Assembly (NCBI GenBank): GCA_030529125.1
Contig: JAUMXP010000025.1
Span: forward strand, 1-13,992
DNA from: Eubacteriales bacterium
GTDB taxonomy: Bacteria > Bacillota > Clostridia > Oscillospirales > Acutalibacteraceae
Length of the DNA: 13,992 nucleotides
Reading direction: 5' to 3'
The notes under the pieces were generated by a model. It ran no database searches. It was not told the DNA's origin and was given only the letters and a program-made list of their open reading frames with translations. Shown here one piece after another: positions 7,028 to 13,155 of this stretch (its first letter is position 1; every line of letters starts with the position of its first letter). The position numbers and the translations under genes were made by a program.

Positions 7028-7951
7028 ATGCACTGTTACCCTGACTACTATAACGAATTTCAATGTATTGCGTCAAAATGTCGCCATAACTGCTGTATCG
7101 GCTGGGAGATAGACATCGACGAAGATACGCTTACTCGATATGAAAATACAAATGACGAGTTCTCACATCGCTTCAGCGAGAACATCTCCTATGAAGATGT
7201 GCCACATTTCATACTAGGTGAAAATGAGCGGTGTCCGTTTTTAAACAACAAAAATCTATGTGACCTTATCTGCAAGTACTCACACGACTATCTGTGCGAC
7301 ATCTGCAAAGAGCATCCGCGCTTTCACAACGAACTACCGGGTAGAGTAGAGAGCGGTCTTGGACTATGTTGTGAAGAAGCAGCCAGACTAATACTGAGTA
7401 AAAAAGACCCTGTGCGTTTAGTATACGAAAAAGACATAGTCGAGAGTGATGAAATCATCATTTTACGCGATAAAATCATAGAAATGCTGCAAAATCGTGA
7501 ACTGGGTATTGAACACAGAATAGAAGACGTGCTCAAGATATGCTGTGCCAAGTGCACAGACAGGACTATCCCAAAGTGGTGCGATATACTGCTTAGTCTT
7601 GAGCGTATGGACGAAAGCTGGGGTACAATGCTAGAGCAGCTAAAAGCTACTCACAGCGACATAAAATACGAAGAATTTGACCGCTATATGGCAGACAGAA
7701 TACACGAATACGAGCAATTCTGTGTCTATATTATCTATCGTCATTTTGCAAACTCACCAAACCTTGATGATGCCAAAATGCGTGCGTGTTTCCTCAATTT
7801 TGCATACGCTATAGTGCGTGCACTGGGTGCGATGATTTTCACTCAGACAGGCAGTTTTGACTTTGAATCACAGGTCGAAATCGTACGACTATTCTCGTCA
7901 GAAATCGAATATTCCGACGAGAATATCCACGAACTTTTTGACCTCTCATAA
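7028..7951 (+). CDS. FliB-family cysteine-rich protein (flagellin lysine N-methylase-like)
   Basis: This 307-residue protein has the two cysteine clusters of the FliB family: C13-x4-C18-x3-C22-C23 followed by IGWEIDID, then C69-P-F-L with C78, C82, C90 and C93 in LCDICKEHPRF. The clusters suggest a metal or Fe-S site. FliB methylates flagellin lysines in Salmonella, but the family is widespread in Clostridia, often away from flagellar genes, and the name may not reflect the role here. It is shorter than enteric FliB, mainly in the C-terminal part, but ends in SEIEYSDENIHELFDLS, which looks like a natural end rather than a break. It is monocistronic, with its own promoter and the terminator at 7968-7992. 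No flagellar gene is in the window, so the substrate is open. Confidence 0.8.
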   Translation: MHCYPDYYNEFQCIASKCRHNCCIGWEIDIDEDTLTRYENTNDEFSHRFSENISYEDVPHFILGENERCPFLNNKNLCDLICKYSHDYLCDICKEHPRFHNELPGRVESGLGLCCEEAARLILSKKDPVRLVYEKDIVESDEIIILRDKIIEMLQNRELGIEHRIEDVLKICCAKCTDRTIPKWCDILLSLERMDESWGTMLEQLKATHSDIKYEEFDRYMADRIHEYEQFCVYIIYRHFANSPNLDDAKMRACFLNFAYAIVRALGAMIFTQTGSFDFESQVEIVRLFSSEIEYSDENIHELFDLS

Positions 7952-7967
7952 ACTGAACATAAAAGAA

Positions 7968-7996
7968 AAAAGCACTGCAAAACAGTGCTTTTCTTT
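7968..7996. terminator. Bidirectional terminator between fliB-like gene and decarboxylase
   Basis: AAAAGCACTG (7968-7977), loop CAAAA, CAGTGCTTTT (7983-7992) is a perfect 10-bp stem followed by T-rich sequence on the plus strand and TTTTTTCTTTT on the minus strand. It closes both convergent genes and lies two bases beyond the decarboxylase stop codon. Confidence 0.9.
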
Positions 7997-9329
7997 ATTT
8001 TACAACTATGTCGCAGTTTTCAATCTGATAATACTCAAAGCATTTCTGGGCTGACTCGTCAATAAGCTCGCCACAGACAAGTATAGGTACTGCAGGCGGA
8101 CACGAAAGCGTCACTGTGCTGAGCACCTGATTAAGTGCGTCACTCACGCACACTGTCTTTGAGTTGCTCATAACAGCATCTCGGACAGACATAACTCTCT
8201 GCGGTTTTTTGAGCATCGGTGGTTTGATCAGTAATGCCTCTCGTTTTTTTATCGAGAGTAAAACGTTTTTCAGCGCAGATATTGCATCTGTGCTGTTGCT
8301 TAATGAGAGCATCAACACCACAAAGTCAGGGTCACAAAACTCACATTCAATGTTGTTTTCTCTCAGAATCTGAGCAAACTCAGTGCCTTCATAGCCATAG
8401 CTTTTCGTAGCGATTGTGATTTTAAGCTTTTCGTCTGAGATTAACTCATAACCGTTATCTATAAGCTCTGCTGTGAGCTTATTTGCTTCTTTCACAAAGC
8501 TACGTAGGTTTTCTTTGTACCCGTTTTCGATATACTCGTTTGCTTTATCAAGCGACTGCAAAATCAGGTACGACGGAGATGTTGACGCAAAAAGCGAGAG
8601 TGCGCCCTTTGCTTTATCACAAAAGAACTCATCGCTATTTTGATTGATGTGCAGATACGCACCGCCTGTCAGCACAGGCAGGGTTTTGTGTGCTGAGTCA
8701 CAGCACATGGTAGCCCCTAAATCAATAGGATGCAGTGAATTATCTAAAAACTTCAGATACGCTCCGTGTGCGTTATCGACTAAAAGCAGAACACCGTGCT
8801 TATTGCACACCTCACTAATAGCTTTTATATCTAGCATATTGCCTAAGTAGTCAGGGCTTGTGAGATAAACCGCTACAGGTTTTTCCTGCATAGAAGACAG
8901 TTTATTGTCTAGAGTTTCTGCGTTAATATCACAAGAAAGGTATGAGCTGTCGCTATAGAGCCACTCTACATCTAAGTCAAGCAGTGCTACAGAGGACAAA
9001 AAGGTCTTGTGCGCGTTTCTTCCTGCTAAAATAAGCGGAGCTTTCCCCTCTTTCTTAGCATAAAGCAGAGTCAGATATAGCATCGCTCTGATGCAAAGCG
9101 ACGAGCCCTCAGTAGAATAGTAGGTTCGTGCGCCAAAAAGCAAGCTCGCGTTTTCTTCGCTTTCTCTGATAATAGACGAGGCTTCAAAGAGCGAATCTGC
9201 ACCTTGTATCTCAGTTATATCAAGGTGCTCAAATCCTAAGATGCTCTCGCCCTTGTGTCCAGGCATGTGTGCTCGTATGCAGTTTTTATCATTATAACTT
9301 TTCACAAAGTCACAGATAGGTGTGTTCAT
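7995..9329 (-). CDS. Orn/Lys/Arg decarboxylase family PLP enzyme
   Basis: This is a fold-type I PLP enzyme of 444 residues, related to Bacillus SpeA/YaaO-type arginine/lysine/ornithine decarboxylases that lead to polyamines or cadaverine. HMPGHKG at 21-27 is a family signature, STEGSS near 72 is in the phosphate-binding region, Asp185 in VDNAHGAY should contact the PLP ring nitrogen, and Lys215 in SAHKTLP is the Schiff-base lysine. The C-terminal domain (about 330-444) is somewhat shorter than in 480-490 residue relatives. Substrate choice among Lys, Arg and Ornithine cannot be read off. The ATG is one base after the SCIFF maturase stop, and its GAGG lies within the maturase end, so the two are almost certainly cotranscribed and translationally coupled. 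The downstream terminator makes it the last gene of that operon. Confidence 0.9.
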   Translation of the reverse strand: MNTPICDFVKSYNDKNCIRAHMPGHKGESILGFEHLDITEIQGADSLFEASSIIRESEENASLLFGARTYYSTEGSSLCIRAMLYLTLLYAKKEGKAPLILAGRNAHKTFLSSVALLDLDVEWLYSDSSYLSCDINAETLDNKLSSMQEKPVAVYLTSPDYLGNMLDIKAISEVCNKHGVLLLVDNAHGAYLKFLDNSLHPIDLGATMCCDSAHKTLPVLTGGAYLHINQNSDEFFCDKAKGALSLFASTSPSYLILQSLDKANEYIENGYKENLRSFVKEANKLTAELIDNGYELISDEKLKITIATKSYGYEGTEFAQILRENNIECEFCDPDFVVLMLSLSNSTDAISALKNVLLSIKKREALLIKPPMLKKPQRVMSVRDAVMSNSKTVCVSDALNQVLSTVTLSCPPAVPILVCGELIDESAQKCFEYYQIENCDIVVK

Positions 9330-9330
9330 A

Positions 9331-10710
9331 TTAATCCTCGAGTAATCGGTCTACTTCTGCCATAATCGCACATTCCATACGCTTTTTGAAGAGTTCACAG
9401 CCGTATTTATAGACACCTTTGACAGAGCCAGTAGCGTGGTATGCGTTAGCAGCGCAACCGCCTGAGCAGTATAGACGCGCCCAACAGTCCCTGCACTCTT
9501 TACGACTATATACATTACACTCTAAGAACTCGTCCTGAATAGCAGTGTTCTTCACACCATCGAATATATTACCGAGCAGGTATTTTTCGTCACCAACAAA
9601 CTGATGGCATGGATAGAGGTCACCCCAAGGAGTAACAGCCATATACTCAGTACCACTGCCACAGCCTGAGATTCGTTTATATATACAAGGGCCACCCTGC
9701 AGATCTATCATATAGTGATAGAAAGTAAACGGTTTGCCCTCTTTTCTGCGATTTATCATAAGCTCAGCAAGTTTCTCGTACTGCTCAAGCACTATAGGCA
9801 AATCGTCGTATGTAAGCGCTGAAGGGTCACTCTCAGCACAGACAACAGGCTCCATAGAAAGCTCGGTAAAGCCTAAGTCAAGCATAGTCTTGATGTCTTC
9901 TAAGAAGTCAGGGTTGTGGTGAGTGAAGGTGCCACGCATATAGTAGTCTTTGTTACCACGTGCATTAACGAGCTTCTGGAATTTAGGAACTATCTTCTCC
10001 CAAGAGCCGTTGCCAGAATAGTCCACTCTGAATTTATCGTGAACTTCTTTTCGACCATCTAAGCTGAGCACAACATTGCTCATCTCTCTATTCGCGAAAT
10101 CAATCACATCATCGTCAATCAGCACACCGTTAGTAGTGAGAGTGAAGCGGAAGTTCTTGCCTTTTCCCTTTTCAATACTTCTGGCATACTCTACGAGCTG
10201 TTTGACAACATCGAAATTCATCAGCGGTTCACCGCCGAAGAAGTCAACCTCTAAGTTTCTTCTGCTACCAGAGTTTTCAATCAGGAAATCAAGCGCTCTC
10301 TTGCCTACTTCAAAGCTCATCAGCGCACGCTCACCCTGATACTTACCTTGAGATGCAAAGCAGTATGAGCAGTTAAGGTTACAGGTGTGAGCAATATGCA
10401 AGCACAGTGCTTTTACAACACCTGCTGTCTTGCGCTTCAATTCTCCTGCCATCGGCTCAAAGCTATCTTCTACAAAGAGTTCGCCATTTTCTTTGAGCTG
10501 TACTACCTGAGCGTAGCATTCCTCTATATCTTCTTTTTTGATGTCTTCTCTGTCTGCGTACTTTTTCTCTATTGCTGAAATCACAGCTTCTTTGTCGTTA
10601 TCTGAAAACATCTCAATGATGTCGTACGCAACTTCATCTACTGCGTGGACAGCACCCGAGCATATGTCGAGCACTATGTTATATCCACCGATTTTATACT
10701 GATGTATCAT
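9331..10710 (-). CDS. scfB: SCIFF peptide radical SAM maturase (SPASM, ranthipeptide type)
   Basis: This enzyme should introduce thioether links into the SCIFF peptide encoded just upstream. The 459-residue protein has the expected layout. An N-terminal peptide-recognition region is at about 1-85. The radical SAM core has C110-x3-C114-x2-C117 for the 4Fe-4S/SAM cluster and GGEP at 159-162. A SPASM region has Cys342, 350, 368, 398, 406, 409, 415, 419 and 438, enough for two auxiliary clusters. Length and N-terminus (MIHQYKIGGYNIVLDICSG) match SCIFF maturases such as CteB (TIGR03974). The ATG at 10710 has GAGGAG about 6 bases upstream. A strong terminator lies between it and the peptide gene; a possible extended -10 (TGATATAGT, about 10734-10742 on the minus strand) could give it an independent weak promoter. 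The decarboxylase gene follows after one base. Confidence 0.93.
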   Translation of the reverse strand: MIHQYKIGGYNIVLDICSGAVHAVDEVAYDIIEMFSDNDKEAVISAIEKKYADREDIKKEDIEECYAQVVQLKENGELFVEDSFEPMAGELKRKTAGVVKALCLHIAHTCNLNCSYCFASQGKYQGERALMSFEVGKRALDFLIENSGSRRNLEVDFFGGEPLMNFDVVKQLVEYARSIEKGKGKNFRFTLTTNGVLIDDDVIDFANREMSNVVLSLDGRKEVHDKFRVDYSGNGSWEKIVPKFQKLVNARGNKDYYMRGTFTHHNPDFLEDIKTMLDLGFTELSMEPVVCAESDPSALTYDDLPIVLEQYEKLAELMINRRKEGKPFTFYHYMIDLQGGPCIYKRISGCGSGTEYMAVTPWGDLYPCHQFVGDEKYLLGNIFDGVKNTAIQDEFLECNVYSRKECRDCWARLYCSGGCAANAYHATGSVKGVYKYGCELFKKRMECAIMAEVDRLLED

Positions 10711-10740
10711 GGTTACTCCTCTTTACTACAAAAACTATAT

Positions 10741-10771
10741 CAATAAAAAACGCCGCTCAAGGCGGCGCTTT
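10741..10771 (-). terminator. Terminator or attenuator between SCIFF peptide and maturase
   Basis: CGCCGC and GCGGCG (10751-10756 and 10762-10767) form a GC-only 6-bp stem with a 5-base loop. On the minus strand it is followed by six T (10745-10750). It lies 12 bp after the peptide stop codon, and the maturase start is 34 bases past the T run. Partial termination would give much more peptide than enzyme mRNA. Confidence 0.85.
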
Positions 10772-10782
10772 TTCTTTAGCAA

Positions 10783-10935
10783 TTACTTGCTCTCCTTTGT
10801 GCTCTCACACTTCTGGTTAGCAATACCGCAGCTTGTTTTGCAAGCAGACTGACATGAAGTCTGGCACTCGCCACAGCCGCCCTTCTTTGCGCTTTCGCAA
10901 AGATTACGAGTTTTGATAGTCTTGATATGTTTCAT
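10783..10935 (-). CDS. scfA: SCIFF ranthipeptide precursor (six cysteines in forty-five residues)
   Basis: A 50-residue precursor of the SCIFF family, one of the most conserved ribosomal peptides of Clostridia; its biological role is unknown. The leader MKHIKTIKTRN is followed by GGCGECQTSCQSACKTSC at 19-36, a near-diagnostic motif. Cys21, 24, 28, 32, 36 and 43 are the six family cysteines; Cys13 is an additional one. Residue 37, after CKTSC, is Gly (codon GGT), whereas the characterised peptides have Thr37 as partner of Cys32 in the thioether. The tail after Cys43 is short and charged (ESTKESK). The ATG at 10935 has GGAGG 8 bases upstream, and the promoter at 10966-10994 is strong. The maturase lies 72 bp downstream in the same orientation. 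Confidence 0.95.
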   Translation of the reverse strand: MKHIKTIKTRNLCESAKKGGCGECQTSCQSACKTSCGIANQKCESTKESK

Positions 10936-10965
10936 AGTAGTGACCTCCTATAATAGTCTGAGTAT

Positions 10966-10994
10966 ATTTTATCGCAATTATAAAGTAAAGTCAA
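10966..10994 (-). promoter_or_regulatory. Promoter of the SCIFF locus
   Basis: On the minus strand, TTGACT (10989-10994), a 17-bp spacer and TAAAAT (10966-10971). It is close to consensus and about 31 bases before the peptide ATG, which fits high expression of the precursor. Confidence 0.75.
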
Positions 10995-11012
10995 TACCAA
11001 GTGAATATGTGA

Positions 11013-11042
11013 TTGATAAGTTAATCATCTTTGTGGTATAGT
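11013..11042 (+). promoter_or_regulatory. Promoter of the formyltransferase-kinase pair
   Basis: TTGATA (11013-11018), an 18-bp spacer and TATAGT (11037-11042), with TGG before the -10. The ATG at 11066 is 23 bases downstream. The promoter is divergent from the SCIFF promoter, and the -35 boxes are less than 20 bp apart. Confidence 0.6.
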
Positions 11043-11065
11043 AAGTAGTAAGAGAGGTGATGTAG

Positions 11066-11833
11066 ATGAAAATTGCATACGCAGGATTTGATTTGCTGTA
11101 TCCAGTGCTTGAAAGCCTATATGACAACGGCTGTGAAATAGTGAAGATATTCACTAACAAAGTTGATAATATAACAGAGTTTAACACATCGGTCACCGCA
11201 TTCGCACAAAAGCACAACATAGAACTTTCATACGATAAAATAACGACTGACGACTTGTTAAGCTTACAAAGTGAAGGTGTAGACGCACTATTCTGCGCAG
11301 CATACTACTACCGTGTGCCTATACTCAAGGGCTTTAAAATGGTAAACGTGCACCCTACCTTTCTGCCTTATGGTCGTGGCGCATGGCCTATGCCAATGTA
11401 TATTCTGAATAATAGAAGTACTAGCGGTGTCACCTTTCACAAGATGGAGGAAAGCTTTGACACAGGCGACATATTGATGCAAAAGTCGTTTGAATTAAAA
11501 GAGAAAGAAACCCTGTCAGGATATATGGAGAAGGTATATTCGCTGATCCCTAGCATTGTAGGACAGCTTGTCGCTGATTTAGATTATTACTATGACAACG
11601 CTCAAGAGCAAGCTGACGGTGAATACTTAGAAGCTCCTGACGAGCGCGACTTCATCATAACTGAAGAAACGGACTTTGAAGCTGCAGACAAAATATTGCG
11701 TGCGTTTGAGGGCTTTTATGTCATATACTATAGTGAGGGGTGCGAACACAGGTTGCTAAACGCACACGCAGTAAAAGGCAACAACGAAAACAAGAAATTC
11801 AAAATTTCAGGCGGGTACATCGCCATAGACTAA
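11066..11833 (+). CDS. Formyltransferase-fold protein (Fmt/ArnA-like), substrate unknown
   Basis: This 255-residue protein has the formyltransferase N-terminal fold: MKIAYAGFD at the first strand, VNVHPTFLPYGRG at 93-105 and FDTGDIL at 131-137. Asn94, His96 and Asp132 match the Asn-His-Asp triad used by 10-formyltetrahydrofolate-dependent enzymes. HPTFLP replaces the HxSLLP of true methionyl-tRNA formyltransferases. The length is about 55-60 residues less than Fmt, and the C-terminal part (about 195-255) looks unlike the Fmt OB domain, with a short strand-rich ending. It is therefore more likely a small-molecule or sugar formyltransferase than the housekeeping Fmt. The RBS AGAGAGGTGA sits 5 bases before the ATG. 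A kinase gene follows after 19 bp, so the two probably form an operon. Confidence 0.75.
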   Translation: MKIAYAGFDLLYPVLESLYDNGCEIVKIFTNKVDNITEFNTSVTAFAQKHNIELSYDKITTDDLLSLQSEGVDALFCAAYYYRVPILKGFKMVNVHPTFLPYGRGAWPMPMYILNNRSTSGVTFHKMEESFDTGDILMQKSFELKEKETLSGYMEKVYSLIPSIVGQLVADLDYYYDNAQEQADGEYLEAPDERDFIITEETDFEAADKILRAFEGFYVIYYSEGCEHRLLNAHAVKGNNENKKFKISGGYIAID

Positions 11834-11852
11834 CACCACACAAAGGGGAACT

Positions 11853-12770
11853 ATGAAATACTATATCGATGACATTAACTATCAGATAAAAAACAATCCG
11901 CAAAAGTTCATTGCATTTTGCGAAAGTGAATATAACGAACAGCTCAGAAAAACTGCTGAGAGTATTGCTGAAAATTCCAAAACAGCTCCTGTTGTGCTTA
12001 TGTCCGGACCATCAGGCTCGGGCAAAACCACAACTGCGCATAAACTAGAAAGTTTACTTGACAATATGGGCTTTGAAACACACACTATATCGCTTGATAA
12101 CTATTTTCGCGAGCTCAGTGAAGAAGAACAGATACTTGCTAAAGACGGGTTGCTTGACCTTGAATCCCCCGCACGTCTTGACAGCGATTATCTGAATATG
12201 CAGATACGTGGCATACTGGAGAAAAAGCCTGTAGATATACCAAGATACAACTTTGTCACCTGTAAGCGAGAGTTTTCAGGCTTCACGCTTACACGCAAAG
12301 ATGGTGAAATCATACTATTTGAGGGTACACATACACTAAACCCTGAGGTAATCACCGTCCCTGACGAAAAATGTGCGAGAATATACACGAGCATTCGCGC
12401 ACAGTTTGTATCTGAGAACGATATGCTTCGTTCAAAAACTATACGTCTTGCACGCAGGATTCTACGTGACACCAAAACACGTGACAGAGATCCTCATGAC
12501 ACACTTAATATGTTTGACAGTGTAAACGAAGGTGAAGACCTTTTTATACGACCATTTATGAGTCGATGTAACTACTCAATAAATACAACTATTCCATACG
12601 AAATAAGCATCTATCGCACCTTGCTTGCTGATACACTCGAAACTCTTCCCCATACAGAAGACGTAGCGCTTCTTAAAAGAGTTATTTCCAAAGCTCAGCC
12701 GCTTGATCCTGCGCTTGTGCCAGAAGACTCGCTGATTCGCGAATTTATCGGTGGGCTTACACTCAGATAA
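11853..12770 (+). CDS. Uridine-kinase-like P-loop kinase
   Basis: This is a 305-residue P-loop kinase of the phosphoribulokinase/uridine kinase family. Walker A is GPSGSGKT at 52-59, followed by ISLDNYFREL near 85, RYNF near 131 and the Walker B-like strand IILFEGTHTLN near 152. RARRILRDTKTRDRDP near 200 looks like the lid segment with phosphate-binding arginines. The family phosphorylates uridine/cytidine or related alcohols with ATP. The N-terminal ~45 residues form a helical extension without the TGS-like domain seen in longer clostridial nucleoside kinases. EGTHTLN differs from the more usual EGIHALN. AAGGGG is 4 bases before the ATG. It is second in the operon with the formyltransferase-like gene and is followed by a terminator. 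The true substrate is uncertain. Confidence 0.8.
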   Translation: MKYYIDDINYQIKNNPQKFIAFCESEYNEQLRKTAESIAENSKTAPVVLMSGPSGSGKTTTAHKLESLLDNMGFETHTISLDNYFRELSEEEQILAKDGLLDLESPARLDSDYLNMQIRGILEKKPVDIPRYNFVTCKREFSGFTLTRKDGEIILFEGTHTLNPEVITVPDEKCARIYTSIRAQFVSENDMLRSKTIRLARRILRDTKTRDRDPHDTLNMFDSVNEGEDLFIRPFMSRCNYSINTTIPYEISIYRTLLADTLETLPHTEDVALLKRVISKAQPLDPALVPEDSLIREFIGGLTLR

Positions 12771-12781
12771 GCATCAATAAC

Positions 12782-12816
12782 AAAAGCCTTTTGTACTAAA
12801 GTACGAAGGGCTTTTT
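12782..12816 (+). terminator. Terminator after the kinase gene
   Basis: AAAAGCCTTTTGTAC (12782-12796), loop TAAA, and GTACGAAGGGCTTTT (12801-12815) form a 15-bp stem with two G-U pairs, ending in a T run. It lies 11 bp after the kinase stop codon. Confidence 0.9.
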
Positions 12817-12867
12817 CCAATTTTTACAATATTATCTGTAACTATAGTAAAAATTTTGTCAAAAAGG

Positions 12868-12895
12868 TTGACGAAAGTACGATTTTTGTTATAAT
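12868..12895 (+). promoter_or_regulatory. Promoter of the lysine-riboswitch transcript
   Basis: TTGACG (12868-12873), a 16-bp spacer and TATAAT (12890-12895). The expected start near 12902 lies just before the aptamer. The 50 bases between the kinase terminator and this promoter are AT-rich and hold nothing recognisable. Confidence 0.75.
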
Positions 12896-12909
12896 CGTAG
12901 CATAAACAG

Positions 12910-13075
12910 AAATAGAGGCGCGGTGCTTAAGAGTAATACACACAATGCGCGGAATTTTTCAGTGTGTATGAAAGGATTCACCGCCGAAGTTCCGATTATC
13001 ATTTCGCAAATCATCGGAGCTGGTGTGATACAGAATATGTATTACACTGTCACTAGTTTTAGTGGAGTGCTATTT
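12910..13075 (+). promoter_or_regulatory. Lysine riboswitch aptamer (L box)
   Basis: The core elements of the lysine riboswitch appear in order: AGAGG (12914-12918), GTGC then AGTA (12932-12935), GAAAGG (12970-12975), GCCGAAG (12983-12989), GCTGG (13019-13023), CACTGTCA (13045-13052) and TGGAGTGCTAT (13063-13073). P1 can form between AAATAG (12910-12915) and CTATTT (13070-13075). Stems are visible at TACACAC/GTGTGTA, at GTGTGATACA/TGTATTACAC and at CACTA/TAGTG. The RNA binds free L-lysine and, in this layout, should favour the following terminator when lysine is plentiful, so the downstream transporter is made when lysine is scarce. The stretch has no protein gene of its own. Confidence 0.95.
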
Positions 13076-13091
13076 TGGGTTGATTGTTTTG

Positions 13092-13124
13092 ACCGTGGCA
13101 CTTTTGCCGCGGTTTTTGTTTTTT
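13092..13124 (+). terminator. Riboswitch expression-platform terminator
   Basis: ACCGTGGC (13092-13099), loop ACTTTT, GCCGCGGT (13106-13113) form an 8-bp stem with one G-U pair, followed by a T-rich run (13113-13124). It lies between the lysine aptamer and the transporter start, as expected for transcriptional control. Confidence 0.88.
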
Positions 13125-13155
13125 ACTTTGAAAAATTAAAGAGGGGGACATTACT

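Noticed and set aside
7324..7557. Minus-strand open frame inside the FliB-like gene
   Set aside because: Shadow of a well-supported gene with clear motifs; no ribosome binding site.
11066..11833. Calling the formyltransferase-like gene fmt
   Set aside because: It is too short, lacks HxSLLP and the C-terminal tRNA-binding domain, and is not next to def, priA or rsmB.
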